A DNA stretch of 64,000 bases, taken from contig CALEXX010000005.1 of assembly GCA_937925095.1 (NCBI GenBank), forward strand, positions 38,492 to 102,491, written 5' to 3'. Origin of the DNA: an uncultured Leptotrichia sp. (GTDB lineage Bacteria > Fusobacteriota > Fusobacteriia > Fusobacteriales > Leptotrichiaceae). Within the stretch, counting starts at the first letter, position 1. Each line of letters begins with the position of its first letter. Below the pieces are notes generated by a model, which searched no databases, had not been told where the DNA came from, and worked only from the letters and a program-made list of their open reading frames with translations. Shown here piece by piece: positions 51,206 through 61,058 of this stretch. The position numbers and the translations under genes were made by a program.

Positions 51206-52603
51206 ATGGAAAGATTCAAGGAACATGTAAAAATTGACAGAGAGAAAATATTTCAATTACTGGAAGAAGGAAAAAATCCTTCAAGGGAAGACATACAGGA
51301 AATACTTAGAAAAGCAGAAAACAAGGAAAAAATAACACATCTGGACATAGCAAAGCTTTTACATATCGAAGATGCCGATCTGGTTGAAAAAATGTTTCAG
51401 ATAGCCGGAAAAATAAAAAAAGATGTATATGGTAACAGGGTAGTTCTGTTTGCACCACTTTACATAAGTGATTTCTGTGTGAATAACTGTGTTTACTGTG
51501 GATATAAGAGGGAAAACAAGTTTCACCGTAGAAGACTTACAATGGAAGAAATAAAAAAGGAAGTTATGATTCTTGAAGAAATGGGGCATAAGAGACTTGC
51601 TCTTGAAGCAGGGGAAGACCCTGTAAACTGTGATATAGAATATATACTAGAAGCAATAGATACAATTTACGACACTTATAATAAAAATGGTAAAATAAGA
51701 AGAATAAATGTAAATATAGCTGCAACAACAGTTGAAGATTACAGAAGATTAAATGAAAAGGGAATAGGAACTTACATTTTGTTTCAGGAAACTTATGATG
51801 AAGAAGTTTATAAAAAAGTTCACCCTAAATGCCTAAAGGGAAACTATGACTACCATACAACATCTTTTGACAGGGCAATGGAAGCAGGGATAGAAGATGT
51901 AGGAGCTGGAGTTTTATTTGGACTGGCAGATCCTAAATTTGAAGTATTAGGACTTATGATGCATAATGAGCATCTGGAAAAAAGATTTGGAGTAGGATTC
52001 CACACAATTTCAGTTCCAAGATTAAGACCTGCAGAAGGAGTAAACCTGGAAACATTCCCTTATCTGCTGGATGATGAAACATTTAAGAAAATCGTTACGA
52101 TTATAAGAATAGCAGTTCCATATACCGGTATGATTCTGTCAACAAGGGAAACAGCTGAAATGAGAGAAATACTTCTACAGCACGGAATTTCTCAAGTAAG
52201 TGCAGGTTCATGTACAGGAGTTGGAGGATATGAAGAGCACATAAAGGGAAGAAATGTAAATCAGTTTGCCACTGCTGATGAAAGAAGCCCAAAACAGGTA
52301 ATAGAAGATCTTATGGCGGCAGGATATATTCCTAGCTACTGTACTTCATGCTACAGAACAGGAAGAGTCGGAGAAAAATTCATGGAAATAGCAAAATCTG
52401 AAAAGATTCATAACCTATGTAAACCTAATGCCCTGACAACACTGGTGGAATATGCGGTAGACTATGGAGATAAGGAATTACTTGCGAAAGTGGAAAAATT
52501 TGTGAAGGAACAGGCGGCAACAATCGAAAATAAAAAACTGGAACAGTTTGTTCTGAAAAATATAGATAAACTGAAGGCAGGAGAAAGGGATCTGTATCTA
52601 TGA
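51206..52603 (+). CDS. hydG: [FeFe]-hydrogenase H-cluster maturase HydG
   Basis: A 465-residue radical-SAM enzyme that cleaves tyrosine to CO and cyanide for the H-cluster. I choose ATG 51206, since AAGGAG (51191-51196) runs directly into ATG 51197. N-terminal cluster motif CVNNCVYC at 91-98 (CX3CX2C); the second cluster site CTSC followed 22 residues later by Cys (NLC) near the C-terminus; also LALEAGEDP and YILFQETYDEEVYKKVHP. A hairpin at about 51152-51182 precedes it. Overlaps hydF by four bases. Confidence 0.97.
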   Translation: MERFKEHVKIDREKIFQLLEEGKNPSREDIQEILRKAENKEKITHLDIAKLLHIEDADLVEKMFQIAGKIKKDVYGNRVVLFAPLYISDFCVNNCVYCGYKRENKFHRRRLTMEEIKKEVMILEEMGHKRLALEAGEDPVNCDIEYILEAIDTIYDTYNKNGKIRRINVNIAATTVEDYRRLNEKGIGTYILFQETYDEEVYKKVHPKCLKGNYDYHTTSFDRAMEAGIEDVGAGVLFGLADPKFEVLGLMMHNEHLEKRFGVGFHTISVPRLRPAEGVNLETFPYLLDDETFKKIVTIIRIAVPYTGMILSTRETAEMREILLQHGISQVSAGSCTGVGGYEEHIKGRNVNQFATADERSPKQVIEDLMAAGYIPSYCTSCYRTGRVGEKFMEIAKSEKIHNLCKPNALTTLVEYAVDYGDKELLAKVEKFVKEQAATIENKKLEQFVLKNIDKLKAGERDLYL

Positions 52604-53817
52604 TGGAAAGATTAAATACGCCTGACTCAAACAGAAAGCACATAGCCTTTTTTGGAAGAAGGAATGCTGGAAAGTCGAGTATTTTTAATCTTCTGTTAAA
52701 TCAGGAAATTTCACTGGTTTCAGATGTTCCCGGAACAACTACGGATCCAGTCTACAAGTCTATGGAGCTGATAGGCTACGGACCTGTCAGAATTATAGAT
52801 ACGGCAGGATTGGACGATGTTGGAAGTTTAGGGAGAATGAGAGTTGAAAAAACAGAAGAAATTTTGCAGAAGACAGATTTAGCAATATATGTTCTGAATG
52901 CTGAAAAAATAGACAAGGAGGAAAAAAAAGAAGCAAAACTGTTTTTTCAGAGATTCAGGATACCTTATATTTTTGTCTGGAATAAACTTGATCAGCTGAA
53001 GGAGGAAGAAAGAAAAAAATTAAGGAAGGAAAATTCAGGAGACAGTTTTTTAGATGAAAATATAAACTTAAAAAGGGAAAACTTATTGGAAATAATACTG
53101 AAAAATCTGAAAGAACAGGAAGAAGATCCGCCATTAATAGGAGATTTGGTTGCCTATGGCTCGACAGTTATACTTGTAGTGCCAATTGATTCGGAAGCTC
53201 CGAAGGGAAGACTTATACTGCCCCAAGTTCAGGTAATAAGGGAATGCCTTGATAATGGAATAAAAACAGTGGTGGTGAGGGAGACTGAGCTTGAGGAAAC
53301 AATAAAGGAAATTCAAAAAATCGACCTTGTAATTACAGATTCACAGGTGTTTAAAACAGTGGATAAAATAGTTCCTGCCCATATATCTCTAACCAGTTTT
53401 TCGATGCTGTTTGCGAGACAGAAGGGAGATATAAGGGAGTTTATTAAAGGAATCAAGGCACTGGAAGAACTGAAAAATAAGAAGGAAGGAACTGTCCTGA
53501 TTGCAGAAAGCTGTACTCATACAACATCTCATGAAGATATAGGAACTGTAAAAATACCCAATCTTCTAAAGAAAAAAATAAACCCCAATCTGAAGATTAT
53601 TTTTCAGAATGGAGCAACTTTTAAAGAGAAGGAGTTTCACATGGAAAATGTGGATCTCATTATTCATTGCGGTTCATGTATGATAACTAGGAAGAATATG
53701 TTAAACCGTATAAGGATAGCAGAAGAAAAAGGAGTTCCTATAACAAATTATGGAGTGACACTTGCCTATCTGACAGGCATACTTGACAGAGCCATAAAAG
53801 GCACTATACGGGAATAA
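52600..53817 (+). CDS. hydF: [FeFe]-hydrogenase H-cluster maturation GTPase HydF
   Basis: A 405-residue scaffold/GTPase on which the diiron subcluster is built. GTPase motifs: FFGRRNAGKSSIFN (P-loop), DVPGTTTDPVYKS, IIDTAGLDDVG and VWNKLDQ. Cluster ligands: Cys in AESCTHTTSHEDIGTV near 306 and HCGSC near 353-357, the CxHx(about 45)HCxxC pattern. It starts at an ATGA overlap with hydG. hydE and the hydrogenase itself are not in this window. Confidence 0.96.
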   Translation: MMERLNTPDSNRKHIAFFGRRNAGKSSIFNLLLNQEISLVSDVPGTTTDPVYKSMELIGYGPVRIIDTAGLDDVGSLGRMRVEKTEEILQKTDLAIYVLNAEKIDKEEKKEAKLFFQRFRIPYIFVWNKLDQLKEEERKKLRKENSGDSFLDENINLKRENLLEIILKNLKEQEEDPPLIGDLVAYGSTVILVVPIDSEAPKGRLILPQVQVIRECLDNGIKTVVVRETELEETIKEIQKIDLVITDSQVFKTVDKIVPAHISLTSFSMLFARQKGDIREFIKGIKALEELKNKKEGTVLIAESCTHTTSHEDIGTVKIPNLLKKKINPNLKIIFQNGATFKEKEFHMENVDLIIHCGSCMITRKNMLNRIRIAEEKGVPITNYGVTLAYLTGILDRAIKGTIRE

Positions 53818-53858
53818 AAAATGTTTACTGTTTATTTTATAAAAATCTAATTGTATAG

Positions 53859-53926
53859 AACGGATATTTGTTGGAAATGAAATGGACTTATTCAATGGTT
53901 CAGAAAGATTTTTTCAGATATCCGTT
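53859..53926 (+). terminator. Terminator after hydF
   Basis: AACGGATAT (53859-53867) pairs with ATATCCGTT (53918-53926) around a long loop, then TTATTTTTT. Confidence 0.7.
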
Positions 53927-54079
53927 TTATTTTTTACTATAATAATTTTTAAATAAATTTATATCTATATTATTTTATAGGTTGTTGTACTTAAAAATTT
54001 TATATAGACTAAAACCTATAAAAATGATACAATTTACTATTCAAAACAGGATTATAAAGTTAAAATAGGAGGTATATAT

Positions 54080-55450
54080 ATGAACAGGGAAAATTTATGG
54101 AAAAATTATACTGAAGATGAGAAAAAAAGAATTTTTGAATTTTCGGAAGAGTATAAGGCATATCTTGATTCTGCAAAGACTGAAAGGGAATTTGTAACTG
54201 TTACGGAAGAAGAACTTAAGAAAAACGGGTTTGTGAATATAAACGAAAAGACAGAATTGAAAACAGGAGATAAGGTTTACTTTAATAATAGAGACAAAAA
54301 CCTTATTGCAGTAATAGTGGGAAAAGATATTAAAAGTGGAATTAACATGATAGTTTCACATATTGATTCTCCAAGACTTGATTTAAAACCTAATCCAATA
54401 AAGGAAGAAGAAGAATTTGCCCTTTTAAATACACATTATTACGGAGGAATAAAGAAATATCAGTGGGCAGCTACACCTCTGGCACTGCATGGAGTAGTAT
54501 TCCTTGCTGATGGGAAAAAGGTTATACTTTCAATAGGTGAAAAGGATACAGACCCTGTATTCAGTGTACCTGATATACTTCCGCATCTGTCATATAAAGT
54601 TCAGGATGATAGAAATACGAGGGAAGTTATCAAAGGTGAGGAACTGAAACTTTTATTTGGAAATATGCCTGTAAATGATGAAAATGTCAAGAAACAGACA
54701 AAACAGCTTGTACTTAATAAGCTTAAGGAAGAATACGGAATAGAGGAAGACGACTTTATTACTGCAGAACTTGAAGTTGTTCCGGCAGGGAAATTAAGAG
54801 ATGTTGGAATTGACCAGAGCATGATAGGAGGATATGGACAGGATGACAGAATATGTGCATATACTTCATTGAGAGCCCTTTATGAAGTGGAAAATCCTGA
54901 AAAGACTGTAATGGTATATCTTACAGATAAGGAAGAAATAGGAAGTGAAGGTTCTACAAGCTTGAAGACAACATTGCCTGAATTAATTGTAGGAAAACTT
55001 CTTTCAATGACTGAAGAAAACTACAATGATCAGATTCTGAGGGAAACTCTATGGAATTCAAAGGCATTGTCATCAGATGTTACTGCCGCAATGAATCCAG
55101 TATTTAAATCTGTTCACGATCCTGAAAATGTTGCAAGACTTTCCTATGGACTGGCATTTGCAAAATATACAGGAAGCAGAGGAAAAGTATCGGCAAATGA
55201 TGCAGATGCTGAATTTATTCAGGAAATAAGACAGATATTTAATAAAAATGATATAAAATATCAATTTGGAGGATTTGGAAAAGTTGACGAAGGTGGAGGA
55301 GGAACTGTTGCGAAATTTCTTGCCTACTATGGAATAAGAACAATAGATGCAGGACCGGCACTTTTATCAATGCATTCACTGTTTGAAATATCCTCTAAGG
55401 CTGACTTGTATGAAACATACAGAGCGTATAAAGTATTTTTTGAAATATAG
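54080..55450 (+). CDS. M18 family aminopeptidase
   Basis: A 456-residue zinc aminopeptidase. Metal ligands by family pattern: His/Asp in IVSHIDSPRLDLKPNP near residue 93, Asp in GYGQDDRICAYTSLRAL near 254, Glu pair in LTDKEEIGSEGSTS near 290, Asp in NDADAEF, and His in LSMHSLFEISSKADL near 435. It trims N-terminal residues, often acidic, in the cytoplasm; no signal peptide. AGGAGG precedes ATG 54080. It stands between hydF's terminator and the amylase gene. Confidence 0.94.
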   Translation: MNRENLWKNYTEDEKKRIFEFSEEYKAYLDSAKTEREFVTVTEEELKKNGFVNINEKTELKTGDKVYFNNRDKNLIAVIVGKDIKSGINMIVSHIDSPRLDLKPNPIKEEEEFALLNTHYYGGIKKYQWAATPLALHGVVFLADGKKVILSIGEKDTDPVFSVPDILPHLSYKVQDDRNTREVIKGEELKLLFGNMPVNDENVKKQTKQLVLNKLKEEYGIEEDDFITAELEVVPAGKLRDVGIDQSMIGGYGQDDRICAYTSLRALYEVENPEKTVMVYLTDKEEIGSEGSTSLKTTLPELIVGKLLSMTEENYNDQILRETLWNSKALSSDVTAAMNPVFKSVHDPENVARLSYGLAFAKYTGSRGKVSANDADAEFIQEIRQIFNKNDIKYQFGGFGKVDEGGGGTVAKFLAYYGIRTIDAGPALLSMHSLFEISSKADLYETYRAYKVFFEI

Positions 55451-55509
55451 ATTTCCATATCTGGAAAATAGAGGATAAGAAGTTTATATATAAAGGAATT
55501 GGGAGAGAA

Positions 55510-58500
55510 ATGAAAAGCAGAGTATTAATATTCAGAAACAACGAATTATACAAAAAAATAGAGCTGAAAAAAAGAAACGACGGAATATACATATGCAAAT
55601 GGTCAAATATAGAACCGGGAAGTTATTCTTTTTCGCTGGAAGATGAAAATGGAAATCTGGAGGGAGTTACTTACAATCATACTGCTCCCTTTGCAACTGA
55701 TTTTGAAGCAAAGGCAGAAAAGAATACTCCTCCAAAACCAATAACAGGATTCCAGAAGGGACTGGATATTCTGATAACTTATGATGCTGAAAAAAACAAG
55801 GTTTTATTTTCAAAAACAAAATTTCATAGAATGAAACTGGATATAAAGGATTTTAATCTTGAAAAAGCTGATGAAATAAAAATATCAGGAATTTTTAATG
55901 GATGGACTGCAGATGCTGAGCCTGTCCATCATATAGAAGATACTCTTTATGAGGTTGAACTGGTATTATCTGAAGGAACTTATGAATATAAATATCTGAT
56001 TGATAATGAATGGTATCCGAAAAATGAAAATCTGAAGCTTATAATTGGAGAAAATGGAGCGTTGTTTCCACAGGGGGATCTTGGTACAGGAAAATTTGTA
56101 TTTGAAGCCATAGATAGAAAAACTAACCTTAAAGCAATAGTTCATAATTATGAAAGCCTGAAATATTTTAATAAACTTTCAGACAGGGAATATGAGTTTA
56201 AAATAAGAACCCAGATGAATGATGTGGAAAGAGCTTATATAAGTGTGGTTCTTAATGAAGAAGACAATTATGAGATGATTTATGAGCTGGAAAGATTTAG
56301 GGACAGAACAAATGGTTTTGACTATTTTGAAAGAATAATCGACTTTGGAAAGGAAGTTGAAAAGATTCTTTATTTCTTCGTTCTGGAAGATGGTGGAGTT
56401 AAGGCATACTTTGACGGAAAAGATTTGTCATACGAAAAAAAACCAAAGAGACTTTCTGTAAAAACTTCATCGGAAGATATTCAGATTTTTAAAATACCTA
56501 ACTGGTCCAAGGAAGCAATCTGGTATAATATATTTCCTGACAGATTTTATAATGGTAATAACTATAATGACCCTATTTTCAATGAATTTGGTCCGGAGGC
56601 ATTTAAAGCGAATGAGCTTCATGAACAGAATTTTATAGAAAAATATAAATGGTCTAAAAATGAAAATGAAGAGAAATTTGATAGAAATAGATGGACTTCT
56701 GATTTTAATCAGCAAGTTTCATGGGAAAAGGAAAAGGAAAAAAATATAAATTACAGCTTAAAATATGCAAGAATGTATGGTGGAGACCTGCAGGGAATTA
56801 AAGAGAAGATTCCTTACATGAAGGAACTGGGAATAAATGCTGTCTGGCTAAATCCGGTGTTTTTCTCATATCAGAACCATAAGTATGGAGCAAATGACTT
56901 CAGACACATTTCTCCGGATTTTGGAACAATAAGAACAAGTGGTAAGAAACATAATGTTGACGTATCTGAAAGCAATAGCTATGGAAACAGGACATATATC
57001 GATGTTCTCGGAAAAAATGCAGTTAATAACAGCGAATTGAAACTTCTGGAAGTAAATCTGAAGGGTGAAAATAAAGGAAAGAACGGATATGGAGAAACAG
57101 AAGATCCGGCAACATGGGTATGGACAGAATCAGATCTTATTATGGCTGATTTAATAAAGGAATTACATAAGAACGGAATAAGAGTCATATTTGACGGTGT
57201 GTTTAATCACAGCAGCGATAGGCACTGGACATTTAATATGGTAATGGCTGATGGAGAAAAATCTGTATACAAGGACTGGTATAAATTTACAGACTTTGAA
57301 AAGCATGTACCGGTAGAAGATTATTTTTCTGATGAAGATGCCTACCTTACTGTAAATGCAAATAAAGAAAGGGTAATTTACAATGCGTGGGCGGGATTTA
57401 ATTCATTGCCTGAATTCAACACATTCAATGAACACTATAAGGAGTATATTTTTAATATTACAAGAAAATGGATGTATGGCCCTGACGGAAAAGTTTCTGA
57501 CAACTGGCAGGAAGATGATGGAATAGACGGATGGAGGCTTGATGTTCCAAACTGTCTGGAAAATCAGAAATTCTGGCATGAATGGCGTGAAGTTGTAAAG
57601 GATGTAAAAGAAGATTCCTATATAACTGCCGAGCTGTGGGGAAATGCTTCAGGTGATATAAATAACGGTAATAAATTTGATACTGTCATGAATTACGAAT
57701 GGCTAAAAACGGTAATAGGATACTTTGTAAACCAGGGAAAAGAAGGCGGAGAAACTTACAAACTTACTGCACAGGATTTTTTCAATGAACTGAGGGAAAA
57801 GAGAACATGGTATCCGTTTCAGGCATTGCAGGCTTCACAGAACTTGAACGGTTCACACGATACAGACAGACTTTATTCAAGAATTGTAAATGACAAGATA
57901 GGAAGAAATCTGGAGGAAGGTAAACAGCTTGAAAAGGGATATAATGGAATAAGACCTGACCTGGCTTCAAATTATCATCCGAATACGACAATAGACTGGA
58001 TTAACAGTAATATAAAGCCAAAGGATATATTGAAACTTATTTCAATTTTCCAGATGACATATATAGGAGCTCCAATGTTGTTCCACGGAGATGAAGTAGG
58101 TATGTGGGGAGCTACAGACCCTTACTGCAGAAAGCCTATGCTATGGGATGAATTTATTTACGATCTGGAAAAAAATCCTTCCAAAGTAAATAGAAATGAA
58201 GAATATGAACAATATCCGGATAAGGATTTATTTAAATGGTATAAAAAACTTATAAAAATAAGAAGGGAAAACAGAGTTCTTGTATATGGAAAATTTAAGG
58301 AACTGCTTGCTGATAATGTAAATGATGTAATTGCCTATGAGCGTACAAATGAAGGAAGATCCCTGATTACTGTTATAAATAATTCTTTTAAAGATGTTGA
58401 TAATATTGAATTTATAACTTCCCATCCTAATGAAAAATATATAGATCTTATAAAGGGAACTATTGTTAAAATAGACGGAAAAGGAAAAATAAAACTATCT

Positions 58501-58563
58501 CTGAAGGCAAAACAGGGAATGATATTGAAACGTTGGGTAAATGAAAAAGACCTGATAATGTAA
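55510..58563 (+). CDS. Large GH13 alpha-amylase family enzyme with N-terminal CBM48/AMPK-like domain
   Basis: A 1017-residue protein with no signal peptide, so probably cytoplasmic. A short N-terminal beta domain (1-70) is followed by a CBM48/AMPK-beta-like module (about 118-180, KISGIFNGWTADAEP, YEYKYLIDNEWYP) and a beta region. The GH13 barrel starts near 335 (AIWYNIFPDRFYNG). Conserved regions: DGVFNHSSDRHW, DGWRLDVPN (catalytic Asp), TAELWGN (Glu) and LNGSHDTDR (Asp). The end matches alpha-amylase C-domains. Pullulanase, neopullulanase or alpha-glucosidase on maltodextrin or glycogen is likely. Its long inserts in the barrel (about 395-415, 475-540) are unusual for neopullulanase. Confidence 0.88.
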   Translation: MKSRVLIFRNNELYKKIELKKRNDGIYICKWSNIEPGSYSFSLEDENGNLEGVTYNHTAPFATDFEAKAEKNTPPKPITGFQKGLDILITYDAEKNKVLFSKTKFHRMKLDIKDFNLEKADEIKISGIFNGWTADAEPVHHIEDTLYEVELVLSEGTYEYKYLIDNEWYPKNENLKLIIGENGALFPQGDLGTGKFVFEAIDRKTNLKAIVHNYESLKYFNKLSDREYEFKIRTQMNDVERAYISVVLNEEDNYEMIYELERFRDRTNGFDYFERIIDFGKEVEKILYFFVLEDGGVKAYFDGKDLSYEKKPKRLSVKTSSEDIQIFKIPNWSKEAIWYNIFPDRFYNGNNYNDPIFNEFGPEAFKANELHEQNFIEKYKWSKNENEEKFDRNRWTSDFNQQVSWEKEKEKNINYSLKYARMYGGDLQGIKEKIPYMKELGINAVWLNPVFFSYQNHKYGANDFRHISPDFGTIRTSGKKHNVDVSESNSYGNRTYIDVLGKNAVNNSELKLLEVNLKGENKGKNGYGETEDPATWVWTESDLIMADLIKELHKNGIRVIFDGVFNHSSDRHWTFNMVMADGEKSVYKDWYKFTDFEKHVPVEDYFSDEDAYLTVNANKERVIYNAWAGFNSLPEFNTFNEHYKEYIFNITRKWMYGPDGKVSDNWQEDDGIDGWRLDVPNCLENQKFWHEWREVVKDVKEDSYITAELWGNASGDINNGNKFDTVMNYEWLKTVIGYFVNQGKEGGETYKLTAQDFFNELREKRTWYPFQALQASQNLNGSHDTDRLYSRIVNDKIGRNLEEGKQLEKGYNGIRPDLASNYHPNTTIDWINSNIKPKDILKLISIFQMTYIGAPMLFHGDEVGMWGATDPYCRKPMLWDEFIYDLEKNPSKVNRNEEYEQYPDKDLFKWYKKLIKIRRENRVLVYGKFKELLADNVNDVIAYERTNEGRSLITVINNSFKDVDNIEFITSHPNEKYIDLIKGTIVKIDGKGKIKLSLKAKQGMILKRWVNEKDLIM

Positions 58564-58606
58564 GAATGTTCAGATATTAATAAGAAAAAATATAATAATT
58601 TCAAAT

Positions 58607-58856
58607 AAAAAAAGGATGTCCCAAAAGAAAATTTAAAAATAATGTAAAAAAGCTATATTTTTAAATTATTTAAAATTTTACAATATAAAACAGGAAATGA
58701 ATTTAGGAAAAGTCATCTGTTCGAGTCTTTAGGTGAGTTTTTGACTTTTCCTTAATGAATGACTGTTTTATATGAGTAAAATTTTAGTAAATGAATAAAA
58801 TATAGCTTTTACATATATTATATTTAATTTTTACTATTTTGAGACATCCTTTTTTT
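58607..58856. repeat. Long palindromic MITE-like element (copy F)
   Basis: AAAAAAAGGATGTC (58607-58620) is inverted as GAGACATCCTTTTTTT (to 58856), a near-perfect end pair. The 250-base interior shares TTTAAAATTTTACAAT, a CTGTTCGAG...GGTGAGTTT core, GAATGACTGTTTT and the 25-base box (58774-58798) with copy A at 15.7 kb. It fills the 310-base gap between the GH13 gene and the DUF441 gene, whose stop lies just past it. Confidence 0.75.
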
Positions 58857-58873
58857 AGTTTTTCAGATATATT

Positions 58874-59335
58874 TTATTTCTTCCATATGATATTTATAAG
58901 TTGTAAAATACAGTATGTAATTCCACTTGCAATTACAGGGCCTGCTGCAATTCCCTTCATGAAAACAACTCCAATTATTGTTCCAAAAACAAGGGCAACT
59001 GTTATTTCAGGTTGCCCTGAAAGTAGATTTACACCTTTTGCTGAAAGCAGGGAAACTCCTATTCCACTTAATATGGCAACCCAACCTATAGGAGATTTAA
59101 AAGCATTTATAAGGTCAAGAAATCCTATTTCCTTAGTAGCTATAGGAATTAAAATTGCTATTGTAATAACTAATACTCCCCAGTTTATCCCCTTTTTCTT
59201 AAATTCAATCATTATATTGTCTGTAAATGGTAAAAATTTTAATATCATTACAAAAATTGATGCTATTATGATAGACTGATTTTTTGATACAGCTCCAACA
59301 AGCAGTATTAATCCTAGAAATAACCAGCTTTCCAT
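58874..59335 (-). CDS. DUF441 family membrane protein
   Basis: A 153-residue integral membrane protein with four hydrophobic segments and the DUF441 (YeaL-like) pattern: ESWLFLGLILLVGAVSKNQS at the start, FLPFTDNIMIEFKKKGINWG near residue 35, GVSLLSAKGVNLLSGQPEIT near 95, and ALVFGTIIGVVFMKGIAAGP. No function is known for the family. It is read on the minus strand with GGAGGTC upstream (minus strand) and faces away from the cystine transporter. Confidence 0.92.
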   Translation of the reverse strand: MESWLFLGLILLVGAVSKNQSIIIASIFVMILKFLPFTDNIMIEFKKKGINWGVLVITIAILIPIATKEIGFLDLINAFKSPIGWVAILSGIGVSLLSAKGVNLLSGQPEITVALVFGTIIGVVFMKGIAAGPVIASGITYCILQLINIIWKK

Positions 59336-59510
59336 TTTGACCTCCTTAAAAAAATTATATTATTAATTGTAACGAAAAATTGGAAATATATCAATATTAA
59401 GTTTTTTTATATTGAAAATTTGAATTTAATATTAAAAAATAATATACCTAAATTACTGATAAAATATTATAAAATAGAAGTATCTTTAAAATCAGGAAAT
59501 AAAAAATTTC

Positions 59511-59544
59511 TTGACATAATTAGATACAAATGATATATTTGTAT
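59511..59544 (+). promoter_or_regulatory. tcyP-like gene promoter with palindrome over the -10 box
   Basis: TTGACA (59511-59516) and TATATT (59534-59539), spacer 17. The palindrome ATACAAAT-gatat-ATTTGTAT (59524-59544) covers the -10 box and would give a repressor direct control of this strong promoter. Confidence 0.65.
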
Positions 59545-59591
59545 ATGAAAACATATTGAGCTGAATTATTTAGCAGAAGAGGAGGAAAGAA

Positions 59592-60965
59592 ATGTCAACA
59601 TTATTATTTTCAAGTATATGGATAGGAATATTAATTTTATTATTCTTTTTATTAGTCCATATAAACGTAAATTTGAAGAAAAAATTTAAATTTTCTACAA
59701 GGGTAATTATTTCAACAGTATTGGGGTTTGCTGCGGGAATTGTATTTCAATCAACTTTAGGTATGGTAGGGGCAGAACAGGTACCTGATGTTATAAAAAA
59801 TGTGACAACTGCAGCTTCACTGGTGGGAAGAGGATTTACAAGTCTTCTTAAAATGGTTGTTATTCCATTGGTTGGATTGTCAGTTTATAATTCAATAATA
59901 AATTCAAAAAATAACGAAAATTTAAAAAAATTAACTGGAAAATCAGTTGTTTATTATACAGTAACTGTTGCAATTTCAGCAATTATAGGAATTTCAGTTG
60001 CAATGCTATTTAATCTGGGAGTAGGTATGAAATTACCTGAAGGAATAGAAGCATGGACAGGAAAAGGTGAATATAAAGGTCTTGTTGATGTAGTAGTTTC
60101 ATTTATCCCTTCAAATATATTTAAGGCAATGTCTGAAACAAGTGTAATAGGAGTAGTTATATTTGCGGCATTCCTAGGATTTGCAACAAATAGAATGAGC
60201 CTGAAAAATCCTGAAAAGATACAGCCGTTAAAAGATGTAACTTCAGCACTATTTGCAGTAATGACAAGTGTCACAACAACTATTATAAAAATAATTCCTT
60301 ATGGAGTTGCTGCATTAATGTTTGACCTGACAGCTTCTTATGGACTGGAAGTATTTAAAAATCTTGTAACTTATCTGATTGTAATGTTTATATCACTGGC
60401 ACTGGTAGTTGTGATGCAATCTATAAATCTTGCAATACATGGAATAAATCCTTTTACATATTATAAAAAAGCAATGGCACCGTTAATTCTTGCACTGACA
60501 ACAACTTCAAGCATGGGAACATTGCCTGTAACTATTGAAACACTTGAAAAGGAAGTGGGAGTGAGCTCGCCAACAGCAAACTTTACAGCAACACTTGGAA
60601 CAACTATAGGAATGAACGGATGTGCCGGAGTGTTCCCTGCAGTTATTGCAATAATGATAGCAAATATGAATGGAATTGCAATTACGCCTGTATTCCTTAT
60701 AAGTCTTATAACAGTAATAGCATTAGGTTCATTTGGAATGGCTGGAGTTCCAGGGACAGCCTATATAGCAGCAACAGTTGTACTTGGAGGAATGGGACTG
60801 CCATTTGATCCGGTAGCGATTGTATTCCCGATAGATTCAATAATAGATATGGGACGTACAGCAGTAAATGTAAATGGAGCAATGGTAATTTCAGCTGTAG
60901 TGGACAAGGAAATGGGAAGCTTCGATGAAACTGTGTTTAAAAGTGAAAGAGTAATAGAAGCATAA
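59592..60965 (+). CDS. L-cystine-type sodium/cation symporter, TcyP-like
   Basis: A 457-residue dicarboxylate/amino-acid:cation symporter. About eight helices with two hairpins: RGFTSLLKMVVIPLVGLSVY near residue 78, a Ser-rich loop LALTTTSSMGTLPVTIETLE near 305, and GTTIGMNGCAGVFPAVIA near 335. AGVPGTAYIAATVVLGGMGL and INMGRTAVNVNG-like IDMGRTAVNVNGAMV follow. This set and the N-terminal helix before the core match B. subtilis TcyP (cystine). Glutamate or other substrates cannot be excluded. GGAGGAAAG precedes the ATG. Its promoter carries an operator-like palindrome. Confidence 0.88.
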   Translation: MSTLLFSSIWIGILILLFFLLVHINVNLKKKFKFSTRVIISTVLGFAAGIVFQSTLGMVGAEQVPDVIKNVTTAASLVGRGFTSLLKMVVIPLVGLSVYNSIINSKNNENLKKLTGKSVVYYTVTVAISAIIGISVAMLFNLGVGMKLPEGIEAWTGKGEYKGLVDVVVSFIPSNIFKAMSETSVIGVVIFAAFLGFATNRMSLKNPEKIQPLKDVTSALFAVMTSVTTTIIKIIPYGVAALMFDLTASYGLEVFKNLVTYLIVMFISLALVVVMQSINLAIHGINPFTYYKKAMAPLILALTTTSSMGTLPVTIETLEKEVGVSSPTANFTATLGTTIGMNGCAGVFPAVIAIMIANMNGIAITPVFLISLITVIALGSFGMAGVPGTAYIAATVVLGGMGLPFDPVAIVFPIDSIIDMGRTAVNVNGAMVISAVVDKEMGSFDETVFKSERVIEA

Positions 60966-60983
60966 TGGAATAATTTAAAATAA

Positions 60984-61058
60984 AAAAATACATTTATTAT
61001 TTAAGATATATTTGATAACTGAATGAAAACATATCTTTAGATTAATAGATGTATTTTT
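60984..61058 (+). terminator. Nested terminator after the TcyP-like gene
   Basis: AAAAATACAT (60984-60993) pairs with ATGTATTTTT (61049-61058), and inside it AAGATAT (61003-61009) pairs with ATATCTT (61031-61037). Confidence 0.7.

Noticed and set aside
15667..58856. Repeats as a CRISPR array
   Set aside because: The repeat copies are dispersed over 43 kb, palindromic and of varied length, with no regular spacers and no cas genes.
58839..59279. 146-codon plus-strand ORF opposite the DUF441 gene
   Set aside because: The minus-strand protein matches DUF441 along its length and has a good ribosome site; the plus frame starts inside a repeat end.
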